A stretch of DNA of 13,652 bases from RUG14223 sp051881075 (GTDB lineage Bacteria; Bacillota; Clostridia; Oscillospirales; Acutalibacteraceae): assembly GCA_051881075.1 (NCBI GenBank), contig JBJEPE010000053.1:1-13652 (forward strand). Direction: 5' to 3'. The notes under the pieces were generated by a model. That model made no database searches. It was given only the letters and a program-made list of their open reading frames with translations, and was not told where the DNA came from. Shown one piece after another: positions 7,546 through 13,652 of the stretch. The translations under genes and the position numbers were made by a program. The stretch's first letter is position 1. Each line of letters begins with the position of its first letter.

Positions 7546-8052
7546 GTGTTTGAAATAAATGACGTAATCGCTTACGGTACGACCGGTATCTGTAAGATAG
7601 AGGATATACGCAGCGAGAAGCTATTTAGCGGTGATAAAAAAAAGATAATGTACTATATTTTAAAGCCGATATACTCGCCGGGTTCTACTGTTTATGTGCC
7701 GGTAGATAACGAAAAAATGACCGTAAAAATGCGATATATCCTTACTAAAGACGAAATTGACGATATGATAAATCAAGCTAAAAATAAAAGAATAGAGTGG
7801 ATAAACGATGACCAGTCACGAGCGGTTCGTTTTAACGATATAATGGCAAACGGTATTTGCGCAGATTTGCTTACACTCGTTAAGTGTTTATATGATAGGA
7901 AGCAGCAGCTTGCACAGACTAACAAAAAATTCCATGCCGCAGATGAACGTGTATTACTGGCGGCAGAAAAGTCCATAAAAGAAGAATTCGCCTATGTACT
8001 TGAGATTGACGTTGATGATGTAGGAAATTACATTTTAAACAGAACAGCATAA
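7546..8052 (+). CDS. CarD/CdnL-type RNA polymerase-binding regulator
   Basis: A 168-residue protein. Residues 1 to about 60 are a CarD_TRCF RNA-polymerase-interacting domain of Tudor-like fold: FEINDVIAYGTTGICKIEDI, then YYILKPIYSPGSTVYVPVDN, closely matching the family pattern. The rest (about 70-168) is helical and charged, as in CarD/CdnL proteins, whose C-terminal domain contacts promoter DNA at the upstream edge of the bubble and stabilises open complexes. The domain binds the RNA polymerase beta subunit. It starts at GTG (7546) with AGGG (7533-7536) nine bases upstream; no ATG is available nearby. It is translated after the Cys4 gene from the same transcript and ended by the hairpin at 8057-8101. 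It lacks the helicase parts of Mfd, so it is a stand-alone regulator. Target promoters are unknown. Confidence 0.9.
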   Translation: MFEINDVIAYGTTGICKIEDIRSEKLFSGDKKKIMYYILKPIYSPGSTVYVPVDNEKMTVKMRYILTKDEIDDMINQAKNKRIEWINDDQSRAVRFNDIMANGICADLLTLVKCLYDRKQQLAQTNKKFHAADERVLLAAEKSIKEEFAYVLEIDVDDVGNYILNRTA

Positions 8053-8056
8053 TAAA

Positions 8057-8101
8057 AATCGCTTAGCTGCTATACAATTAGCATTTAAGCGATTATTTTT
8101 T
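8057..8101. terminator. Bidirectional terminator shared by the CarD operon and rqcP
   Basis: Outer arms AATCGCTTA (8057-8065) and TAAGCGATT (8086-8094), and inner arms TGCTA (8068-8072) and TAGCA (8079-8083), form a long hairpin. The plus strand continues ATTTTTT; the minus strand continues TTTATT after the stem. The TAA stop of rqcP (8100-8102) lies inside the plus-strand T-run, so both operons end on the same element. Confidence 0.88.
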
Positions 8102-8339
8102 ACAGTACTCTGTACATTTCAGAGGCATCTTCTTTTTTGATGACCTCGTTTATCTGCATTACCTCAAATTTCATTATACGTGTGCCAAGCTGTAATTCTA
8201 TTATGTCCCCTATTTTTACGTTATAAGACGCTCTGGCAGGTTTTCCGTTTACCAGAACTCTATCGGCATCGCACGTTTCATTAGCTACGGTACGACGTTT
8301 AATGATTCTTGAAACCTTTAAGTATTTATCTAATCTCAT
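8100..8339 (-). CDS. rqcP: S4-domain ribosome quality-control protein RqcP (YabO/Hsp15-like)
   Basis: A 79-residue protein that is essentially one S4 RNA-binding domain: MRLDKYLKVSRIIKRRTVA, then ADRVLVNGKPARASYNVKIGD, the alpha-L signature shared with Hsp15. In Bacillus RqcP (formerly YabO) binds obstructed 50S subunits with RqcH and helps add C-terminal alanine tails to stalled peptides; this role is carried over from the family. AAGGAG (8348-8353) lies eight bases before the ATG. It is the last gene of the zinc ribbon-flippase-mazG-hup unit, separated from hup by 125 bases that hold a perfect hairpin and possibly a weak promoter. In sporulating relatives yabP and yabQ follow; here a convergent operon follows. 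Confidence 0.92.
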   Translation of the reverse strand: MRLDKYLKVSRIIKRRTVANETCDADRVLVNGKPARASYNVKIGDIIELQLGTRIMKFEVMQINEVIKKEDASEMYRVL

Positions 8340-8367
8340 GTTACATACTCCTTAATTCAAATATTGC

Positions 8368-8396
8368 AGTATATTAAAAAACTTAGAAATTGTTAC
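8368..8396 (-). promoter_or_regulatory. Possible weak promoter of rqcP
   Basis: On the minus strand GTAACA (8391-8396, four of six) and TATACT (8368-8373, five of six) are 17 bases apart. The start would be near 8361, just after the intergenic hairpin and about 22 bases before the ATG. It could let rqcP be read apart from hup. Confidence 0.25.
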
Positions 8397-8420
8397 GGCG
8401 TATTCGCTATCGAATACGCC
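8397..8420 (-). other. Perfect intergenic hairpin between hup and rqcP
   Basis: GGCGTATTCG (8397-8406) and CGAATACGCC (8411-8420) form a flawless 10-bp stem with a 4-base loop. On the minus strand the next bases are GTAACAATTT and a T-run appears only about 14 bases later, so it is not a canonical terminator. It may be a partial terminator or RNA-processing/stabilising element that keeps the abundant hup message distinct from rqcP. Confidence 0.6.
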
Positions 8421-8464
8421 ATAAAATAAGTAAAATATTCTGTAACATACCTGTATAATGGCTA

Positions 8465-8740
8465 TTACTTGTCAACAGCATCCTTAAATGCCTTGCCTGC
8501 CTTAAATGCAGGAACCTTAGCAGCAGGAATGGTGATAGGAGAGTTTGTTCTTGGATCGCTGCCCTTTCTCTCATTACGTGTACGCTGCTCAAATGTACCA
8601 AAACCTACGATTTGAATTTTTTCGCCTGCTGCAACTGTATCTACGATAGTATCAAGGACTGCAACAACAGCTTTCTCAGCATCTTTCTTAGTTAAGCCTG
8701 TTTTCTCAGCAACTGCTGCGATTAATTCTGACTTGTTCAT
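8465..8740 (-). CDS. hup: Nucleoid-associated DNA-binding protein HU
   Basis: A 91-residue protein of standard HU length that bends and compacts DNA as a dimer. It opens MNKSELIAAVAEKTGLTKKDAEKAV (helical dimerisation body, residues 1-45). It continues with VGFGTFEQRTRNERKG and the beta-arm, whose tip NPIT-type segment here reads NSPITIP (about residues 66-72), then ends in the conserved PAFKAGKAFKDAV helix. GGAGG (8748-8752) is seven bases before the ATG. It lies 21 bases after mazG in the same direction; hup between mazG and the S4 gene is the common clostridial order. A hairpin 45 bases after its stop may set the 3' end of most hup transcripts. Confidence 0.96.
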   Translation of the reverse strand: MNKSELIAAVAEKTGLTKKDAEKAVVAVLDTIVDTVAAGEKIQIVGFGTFEQRTRNERKGSDPRTNSPITIPAAKVPAFKAGKAFKDAVDK

Positions 8741-8761
8741 GAAAATTCCTCCGTTTTTTAA

Positions 8762-9556
8762 TTACTTTTTTATTTTAACTTCATCCCATAAGGAATCAAG
8801 TTCTGACAATGTAGACTGTGACATATCAATGCCACGTTCATTTGCAAGAGCTTCTACCTGCTCAAATCTGCCTGTAAACTTTTCACAGGCGTCATACAGT
8901 GCCTTTTCGGCATCAACCTTGACAAATCGGGAAACATTAACTACAGAGAAGAGTAAATCACCGAGTTCCTCTGATATATTGTCATTATCTCCGTTATTTA
9001 TCGCCTGTCTAAGCTCATTTAACTCCTCACCGACCTTATCAAGTGCGCCATTGACATCCGGCCAGTCAAAACCGACCTTTGCGGCTTTTTTCTGTATCTT
9101 TGCGCTGCGCATCAGCGACGGCAAAGCCTTAGAAACACTTTTCATAGCTTCAGTCTGAGTTTTTTGAGATTTTGTCTGCATTTTAATTGCATCCCAGTTT
9201 TCAAGCACCTTTTCAGCGTTATCTGCTTTAACATCGCCGAAAATATGCGGATGCCTTACAATGAGCTTTTTGCATATTCCGTCGGCAATGTCATCAATAT
9301 TGAAATTGCCGTTTTCATTTTCCATTTGAGCATGGAATACTACTTGAAGCAGGACGTCTCCAAGCTCCTCTTTCATAAGCTCAGTATCGTTTTTATCAAT
9401 AGCTTCAATGACCTCATAGGTTTCTTCTATAAAATTTTGTCTTACAGTTTGATGAGTCTGAACCTTATCCCACGGGCAACCGTCAGGCGCACGCAGAAGC
9501 TCAACTATCTTTACAAGGTCGTCAAATACGTATTTTTCCTTCATCGGAAAGTCCAT
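8762..9556 (-). CDS. mazG: Nucleoside triphosphate pyrophosphohydrolase MazG
   Basis: A 264-residue protein of the length of E. coli MazG, hydrolysing NTPs or dNTPs to monophosphate and pyrophosphate and so clearing unwanted nucleotides. Two tandem MazG domains are visible. The N-terminal one has Glu44, Glu45, Glu48 (EETYE), then Glu63, Glu64 and Asp67 (EELGD). The C-terminal one has Glu177, Glu178, Glu181 (EELNE), then Glu196, Glu197 and Asp200 (EELGD). These are the Mg2+-binding motifs. RAPDGCPWDKVQTH near residue 22 and GFDWPDV at 162 are family signatures. The methylase-like N-terminal domain of Bacillus YabN is absent. The first ATG (9556) has GGAG ten bases upstream; Met5 lacks a ribosome site. 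It lies 46 bases after the flippase gene and 21 before hup. Confidence 0.94.
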   Translation of the reverse strand: MDFPMKEKYVFDDLVKIVELLRAPDGCPWDKVQTHQTVRQNFIEETYEVIEAIDKNDTELMKEELGDVLLQVVFHAQMENENGNFNIDDIADGICKKLIVRHPHIFGDVKADNAEKVLENWDAIKMQTKSQKTQTEAMKSVSKALPSLMRSAKIQKKAAKVGFDWPDVNGALDKVGEELNELRQAINNGDNDNISEELGDLLFSVVNVSRFVKVDAEKALYDACEKFTGRFEQVEALANERGIDMSQSTLSELDSLWDEVKIKK

Positions 9557-9602
9557 AACATTTACACTCCAAAATATAGATAAAAAAGTTATTATATATA
9601 TT

Positions 9603-11366
9603 TTACCTTATTAAATGATGTTTTTCAAGTGCTTTTGCAATTTTATTTCCCTTTGGAAGCATAATTATATCTCTTTTTCTTATTCCCTTACATAAAACAA
9701 GTACAATAAAGTAAACTGTAGCACCGCAAAGCACTGCAAAAATTGTAGATAATTTATCAGGTATGAATAAAGAGGTCAAATTATATACTCCCCATGCCGT
9801 TACTGCACAGCCGATAGCGGCAAGCAACGGCTTGATCACTATAGTGACAAAGTTGGGTATTATCTTAGTTTCTTTACATATATAGTAAACTGCGGTGAAG
9901 CATACAAAGGCATAGCAAACAAGCGAGCCTGTACTGGCGCCCTGAATATTAATGGCAGGTATGCCAACCAAGATGTAATTAAGAACTATCTTTATTACCA
10001 TACCTATTCCGTACAGCTTAACGGGCAAATCAACTCTGCCTATCGCCTGCAACATACTGCACAAAGGTGTACTTGTAGCTATAAATATAACGGCAATGCC
10101 CATTACCTGCAACACTCTTGAAGCAATATCTATCTCGCTTGAAACACTACTGCTGTATAAAAGCTGTAATATAGGCTTAGACAGAACGCATATGCCTAAT
10201 CCTGCCGGGAAAGTAAACATAGTTGTAATTCTTAATACAGATTCTATGCTGCTTTTCAACATTCGCTTATCCCCTGCGGTATATGCTCTGGTTACGGACG
10301 GTAAGGCACTTTGACCGAATACCTGAGTAACAGCCGTTATAAGCATCATTACCGTTAATGCGTATGAATAGCAACCGTATAAATACAGATGTGTACTGCC
10401 TGCGGAAACTATCTCTGTAGGTATTAGCGAGCCGTACACGCCCAGAAGCTTATCGGGAACGGTTTGCATTATATTTTTAATTCTTACATTTACCAGAGAA
10501 GCGTCAACAGCGCCTGCAACGCTCATTATGATTGCGCCTAAGCCAATAGGCAAAGCAGTCTTAAACAGCCTGCGCATTGTTTCTTTGCCTGTATATGACG
10601 GCGGAGCAAAGTATAAGTCACGTCTTGATATTCCGTCACCTTTTATTTTATGACGTAAAAGCAAGAAAATGAAACCGAATACAGAGCCTAGCGTTATGCC
10701 TATTATGGCCGCACCTACGGCATAAGATATTATGTGATTGGTTGCCTCTGCCTCTGTTGCAAATTCCTGACCAAATACCTTACCGTAATTTTCGTATTGG
10801 TTCTGACCGTATGCTATAGTGATGTAAGCAAGCGATAATCCCACTATAAGCTTACACGATGCCTCTATAATCTCTGATATTGCCGTGGGATACATATTTT
10901 GCAAACCCTCGTAATATCCTCTGTAAATTGACATAAGACAGCCAAAAAGAATAGTTGGCGCAAGACAAAATATTGAAATTTTTGCATCGGGCGCATCTAT
11001 TATTTTAACATATATAGGACACGCAACGACCATTAGTAAAAAACAAAATAAACCGGTTGTAACAAAGAACGGTATCGAAACCTGATGTATCTTACGCACA
11101 TCTCTGTATCGACCGCAGGCCACACTTTCAGATACCATTCTTGATATTGCTATCGGAAAACCTGCCGTAGCAAGCGTAAAAAGCGGATTGTATAATTCGT
11201 AGGTAACATTGAAAATACCGTTGCCTAAGCCTCCGAAGATATTTGCAAGAAGTATTTTATATATCATGCCTATGACTTTTACAACCACCATGCTGGTTCC
11301 AAGAACCAAAGTACCCTTTAAAAAGGACCTGCTTTGGCTGTCAGAAGCTTTAAGTTGTTCTTTCAT
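9603..11366 (-). CDS. MOP-superfamily lipid flippase, SpoVB/YabM/MurJ-like
   Basis: A 587-residue integral membrane protein with about 14 hydrophobic segments, as in the polysaccharide-transport/MurJ branch of the multidrug/oligosaccharidyl-lipid/polysaccharide superfamily. Diagnostic parts include SFLKGTLVLGTSMVVVKVIG at the start, the GYYEGLQNMYPTAISEI loop near 160-175, and the ALPSVTRAYTAGD segment near 355. The family moves undecaprenyl-linked precursors (lipid II or other glycans) across the membrane; SpoVB itself acts in spore cortex synthesis. Position directly before mazG matches Bacillus yabM-yabN. The frame extends to a GTG at 11372, but that codon overlaps the GGGG ribosome site (11372-11375). 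The ATG at 11366, five bases after it, is the better start. The tail beyond the last helix is basic. Whether it serves vegetative or spore wall synthesis cannot be told here. Confidence 0.9.
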   Translation of the reverse strand: MKEQLKASDSQSRSFLKGTLVLGTSMVVVKVIGMIYKILLANIFGGLGNGIFNVTYELYNPLFTLATAGFPIAISRMVSESVACGRYRDVRKIHQVSIPFFVTTGLFCFLLMVVACPIYVKIIDAPDAKISIFCLAPTILFGCLMSIYRGYYEGLQNMYPTAISEIIEASCKLIVGLSLAYITIAYGQNQYENYGKVFGQEFATEAEATNHIISYAVGAAIIGITLGSVFGFIFLLLRHKIKGDGISRRDLYFAPPSYTGKETMRRLFKTALPIGLGAIIMSVAGAVDASLVNVRIKNIMQTVPDKLLGVYGSLIPTEIVSAGSTHLYLYGCYSYALTVMMLITAVTQVFGQSALPSVTRAYTAGDKRMLKSSIESVLRITTMFTFPAGLGICVLSKPILQLLYSSSVSSEIDIASRVLQVMGIAVIFIATSTPLCSMLQAIGRVDLPVKLYGIGMVIKIVLNYILVGIPAINIQGASTGSLVCYAFVCFTAVYYICKETKIIPNFVTIVIKPLLAAIGCAVTAWGVYNLTSLFIPDKLSTIFAVLCGATVYFIVLVLCKGIRKRDIIMLPKGNKIAKALEKHHLIR

Positions 11367-11417
11367 AAACACCCCAAATTATTAACAAAAAATCAATAAG
11401 AAAATTCAGCTTAAATA

Positions 11418-11783
11418 TCAATCGTTCAATTTGCTACCGCATTTCATGCAATAAACAGCCTCTTTGTCGTTTATACATGAGCATACGGGGCAACGTTGCT
11501 TATTCTTAACGCTTGCAAGCTGTGTTTCAAGAGCTATAAGCTGAGAATAAAGCTCGTCAATCTCGTTTTTTCTGGTATCCAGGTCAAATTCACCTGTAAA
11601 GTCATCATCCTTTATAGTTTCATAAACATAGTATCCAAGGGATTCCATCTTAGCTCCGATCTCTTTCTTAATATCTGCAATAGCAAATCTAAGCTTTGAA
11701 ACATCCATAACTTTTTCTGCTTTTTTACCCACTACGTCAACTGCCGACTTAGCGTTGACCACTACATTATTGATTAAACTCAT
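11418..11783 (-). CDS. Coiled-coil zinc-ribbon protein, unknown function
   Basis: A 121-residue soluble protein. Residues 1-95 are helical and charged with likely coiled coil (about 28-45 and 70-95). The end is a zinc ribbon: Cys98 and Cys101 (CPVC), Cys112 and Cys115 (CMKC), with an extra Cys103. No membrane helix or enzyme motif is visible, and no named family is recognised beyond zinc-ribbon proteins common in clostridia. An in-frame ATG exists three codons upstream (11792), but it directly touches AGGAG. The ATG at 11783 has the proper nine-base distance and is chosen. It is the first gene of the unit leading into the flippase (51 bases later), with a promoter at 11887-11915. The position suggests an envelope-linked role, which is only inference. 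Confidence 0.8.
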   Translation of the reverse strand: MSLINNVVVNAKSAVDVVGKKAEKVMDVSKLRFAIADIKKEIGAKMESLGYYVYETIKDDDFTGEFDLDTRKNEIDELYSQLIALETQLASVKNKQRCPVCSCINDKEAVYCMKCGSKLND

Positions 11784-11886
11784 AACTATCATCTCCTAGA
11801 ATTTTATATCTCTTAACATATATGTATGACATAAATAAACAAGTATGCTTATAGTTTTTTTAAAGTTCTTAAACAAGACAAACTGT

Positions 11887-11915
11887 ATTATACCACATAT
11901 TATCGATATAATCAA
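11887..11915 (-). promoter_or_regulatory. Promoter of the zinc ribbon-flippase-mazG-hup-rqcP operon
   Basis: On the minus strand TTGATT (11910-11915, four of six) and an exact TATAAT (11887-11892) are 17 bases apart, in the spacer after the kinase stop. The start would be near 11880, with a leader of about 97 bases. No other site of equal quality was seen before mazG. Confidence 0.6.
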
Positions 11916-11925
11916 TAGATTTTTT

Positions 11926-12885
11926 TTAATATTTGTAAATGCCGCCGCCGATAAATTCACGGATCAGCGAGGTTTTAGGTACCTGCTCATCATTAATCTG
12001 AGAAAATTGCTCTATAGCGTGTATCATTTTCTGAGCAAAGGAATAATATGTACTGCTCGGTTCTACCGTACTAAGAATAGGTAACGCCATATAGCCTATT
12101 ATACATGGCTCATATACATGGATAGTATTTATAGTAAAATCACTTGTACGTTTAAATGGCATTATGTACTTCTGTTCGCCGTCACAAACGTCCTCCCACA
12201 TTGACAGTGTTCTTTCTGCGCTTGAGTTACGTGTATAGAAATCTCTTACCAATCGGCGGATAAAGCGAACTTCACTTGCTGACAGCACATCACCGTTTTC
12301 GCTGGTTATACCCTGCTTAACGCTTACATAAAGCTTCATTAATCCATGACCGTGAAATTCTTCTGTAAAAATAGGATTTAATGCGTGTATGCCCTCAATT
12401 ATAGCCACGCTGCCCTCAGGCAAATCTACGCTTACAAGCTCATCAAACGGTGCGCCTGCATTGAAATTAAACTTAGGCATCATGCAATGACCGTCATTTA
12501 TAAGGCCTCTTAGGCATTTTTTCAAAAGCTCTATGTCAAGTGCGGTTACATTTTCATAATCTCTTTTACCGTTAGGGCCTATAGGCAATCTTGCATCACC
12601 GAGATAAAAGTCGTCCATAGATATCATAACGGTGTTCATGCCTAATGCGTTAATTGCATCCTGCAACATTTTGGCTGTAGTTGTCTTACCGCTACTGGAC
12701 GGTCCTGCAAGCATTATTATTTTACAATTACCGCTTTCTACTACCTGCTTGGCGACCTTTCTGACTGAATGGTGATATGCTTCTTCAACAACATCAATAA
12801 ATGTTTTTGGATCTGTTTCAACTTCCCTGTTGATCTGCTCGCTTGTGATTACAAATCTTTGATAACAATTAGAAAAATTCGTCAT
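11926..12885 (-). CDS. Uridine kinase-like nucleoside kinase (PRK/URK family)
   Basis: A 319-residue P-loop kinase. Walker A is GPSSSGKTT (residues 61-69, Lys67). The substrate-side DDFY motif (91-94) follows ISM, and EGIHALN (164-170) is the Walker-B/lid region seen in uridine and phosphoribulokinase relatives. An Arg-rich segment near 208-225 (RFIRRLVRDFYTR) probably forms the lid that contacts phosphate. Expected reaction is ATP-dependent phosphorylation of a nucleoside such as uridine or cytidine. Many clostridial relatives carry an N-terminal TGS domain, absent here. The ATG (12885) lies inside the 3' end of the hemZ-type gene, a 17-base overlap, with GGAAGGG about 12 bases upstream, so translation is probably coupled. 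No clear terminator follows. The exact substrate cannot be read from sequence. Confidence 0.85.
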   Translation of the reverse strand: MTNFSNCYQRFVITSEQINREVETDPKTFIDVVEEAYHHSVRKVAKQVVESGNCKIIMLAGPSSSGKTTTAKMLQDAINALGMNTVMISMDDFYLGDARLPIGPNGKRDYENVTALDIELLKKCLRGLINDGHCMMPKFNFNAGAPFDELVSVDLPEGSVAIIEGIHALNPIFTEEFHGHGLMKLYVSVKQGITSENGDVLSASEVRFIRRLVRDFYTRNSSAERTLSMWEDVCDGEQKYIMPFKRTSDFTINTIHVYEPCIIGYMALPILSTVEPSSTYYSFAQKMIHAIEQFSQINDEQVPKTSLIREFIGGGIYKY

Positions 12886-13651
12886 AAAACTTATCTACCC
12901 TTCCTTTTCTTTGTATTAATTCATCAAATCTGCTTATATATTCATATGGATATTTAAAATTAAATATGCGTTCCAAGTATTCATCTTTCCAGCTTTTAAG
13001 CTTTGTTACCGCACCTGCACCGCAGGCTACTACGGTATGTGTTTCATCCATAATATATACATTATACAGGCCGTCGCATCCGTCCTTAGCCCAGCCTACA
13101 TTTTCCAGATTGCCGACCATTCGGCTTTGTCTGTATAGGTAGTACGGATGATATCCGTTTTCAGCAAGCTGTTCCTCGCAATATCTGAGCATATCAGCAG
13201 TACGGCGGGCATCCTCTCTGTAAAGCTCCATTCCGCCCAATGTCAGCGCAGACGATTTCTTCATAGCCAGAGTATGTACGGTTACGCTCTCCGGAGAAAG
13301 TGAAATGATTTTATCCAGCGTATTTTTAAAGCTTTCTAAGCTATCGCCCGGCAGACCTGCAATAAGGTCGGTATTTATATGATTAAATCCGTGTTTTCTT
13401 GCAAGCTCAAAGGCATCCAGCGTCTGCTGTGCTGTGTGCCGTCTACCTATATTTACAAGTACATCATCATTTAGCGTCTGAGGATTAATGCTTATTCTGT
13501 TTACCCCACCGTTTTTCATCGCCTCAAGCTTTTCGTCCGTTACGGTATCGGGACGGCCGGCCTCTACGGTAAATTCTCTGCAAAAGCTCATGTCAAAATT
13601 AGCATAGACTGTATCAATAAGCGTCTTCATTTGTAAAGCGCTTAATGTTGT
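12869..13651 (-). CDS. hemZ: HemZ-type oxygen-independent coproporphyrinogen III oxidase-like radical SAM protein, N-terminus outside window
   Basis: The frame is open to the right edge, so the visible 260 residues are the C-terminal part; an ATG at 13630 is internal, since TTLSALQ just before it fits the conserved GGTPTTL region. Further signatures are EFTVEAGRPDTVT, GVNRISINPQTLND, IGRRHTAQQT, and NTDLIAGLPGDS, all typical of HemN/HemZ radical-SAM enzymes. VTVHTLAMKKSSAL is characteristic of HemZ rather than HemN. The [4Fe-4S] CxxxCxxC motif must lie outside the window. HemN oxidatively decarboxylates coproporphyrinogen III; HemZ relatives are less well proven, and in haem-free clostridia may act on other substrates. 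It overlaps the kinase start by 17 bases and is cotranscribed with it. Confidence 0.9.
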   Translation of the reverse strand, partial: TTLSALQMKTLIDTVYANFDMSFCREFTVEAGRPDTVTDEKLEAMKNGGVNRISINPQTLNDDVLVNIGRRHTAQQTLDAFELARKHGFNHINTDLIAGLPGDSLESFKNTLDKIISLSPESVTVHTLAMKKSSALTLGGMELYREDARRTADMLRYCEEQLAENGYHPYYLYRQSRMVGNLENVGWAKDGCDGLYNVYIMDETHTVVACGAGAVTKLKSWKDEYLERIFNFKYPYEYISRFDELIQRKGRVDKFYDEFF

Positions 13652-13652
13652 C

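Noticed and set aside
7546..8052. CarD-domain gene as a fragment of Mfd (TRCF)
   Set aside because: It has its own start and ribosome site, normal CarD length and a terminator, and no helicase motifs.
8762..9556. MazG as part of a mazEF toxin-antitoxin system
   Set aside because: No mazE or mazF is adjacent; the locus is the housekeeping flippase-mazG-hup-rqcP order.
8733..9583. Two long plus-strand frames (141 and 139 codons) opposite mazG
   Set aside because: They are antisense to a gene with clear catalytic motifs, lack ribosome sites, and show no family features.

Overview
The window is low-GC DNA with strong GGAGG-type ribosome binding sites, consensus SigA-type promoters, and genes of a clostridial Firmicute. 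Long-form Hpf, the RqcP/YabO S4 protein, DivIC, a YabR-like S1 protein, a SpoVB/YabM-type flippase, MazG and HemZ together point to an anaerobic, probably gut-associated clostridium (Oscillospiraceae-like). That placement is an inference from gene content; no rRNA or other species marker is present.

Layout from left to right. (1) 1-3871, minus: a very large secreted subtilisin-family (S8) protease with a PA-domain insertion and C-terminal beta-sandwich domains, cut by the left edge. It has its own promoter and is divergent from hpf. (2) 4303-4836, plus: hpf, with an extended -10 promoter, a small leader hairpin and a strong terminator. (3) 4987-5627, minus: an unrecognised membrane-anchored protein behind a perfect-consensus promoter. 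Its start and its body lie in different frames across a run of six T residues (coding strand). (4) 5873-6700, minus: divIC and a YabR-like S1 gene, with a perfect promoter and a terminator. (5) 6701-7269: a 570-base spacer with two divergent promoters. (6) 7270-8052, plus: a four-cysteine small protein and a CarD-type RNA-polymerase-binding protein behind a structured leader. (7) 8100-11783, minus: rqcP, hup, mazG, the flippase and a zinc-ribbon protein, read in the order zinc ribbon > flippase > mazG > hup > rqcP. (8) 11926-13652, minus: a uridine-kinase-like nucleoside kinase overlapping the end of a hemZ-type gene that runs off the right edge.

Regions 4 and 7 together are the conserved Firmicutes locus flippase (yabM) - mazG (yabN) - hup - rqcP (yabO) - [yabP - yabQ] - divIC - yabR, which joins envelope precursor export, nucleotide clean-up, nucleoid structure, ribosome rescue and division. 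Here the sporulation genes yabP and yabQ are absent. Their place is taken by the oppositely oriented Cys4/CarD pair, which is bounded by a promoter-bearing spacer on one side and a shared bidirectional terminator on the other. This pair, with its leader hairpin reaching the Shine-Dalgarno, and the apparently frameshifted membrane protein are the parts that ordinary annotation explains least. No tRNA, rRNA, CRISPR, insertion sequence or phage gene was seen.
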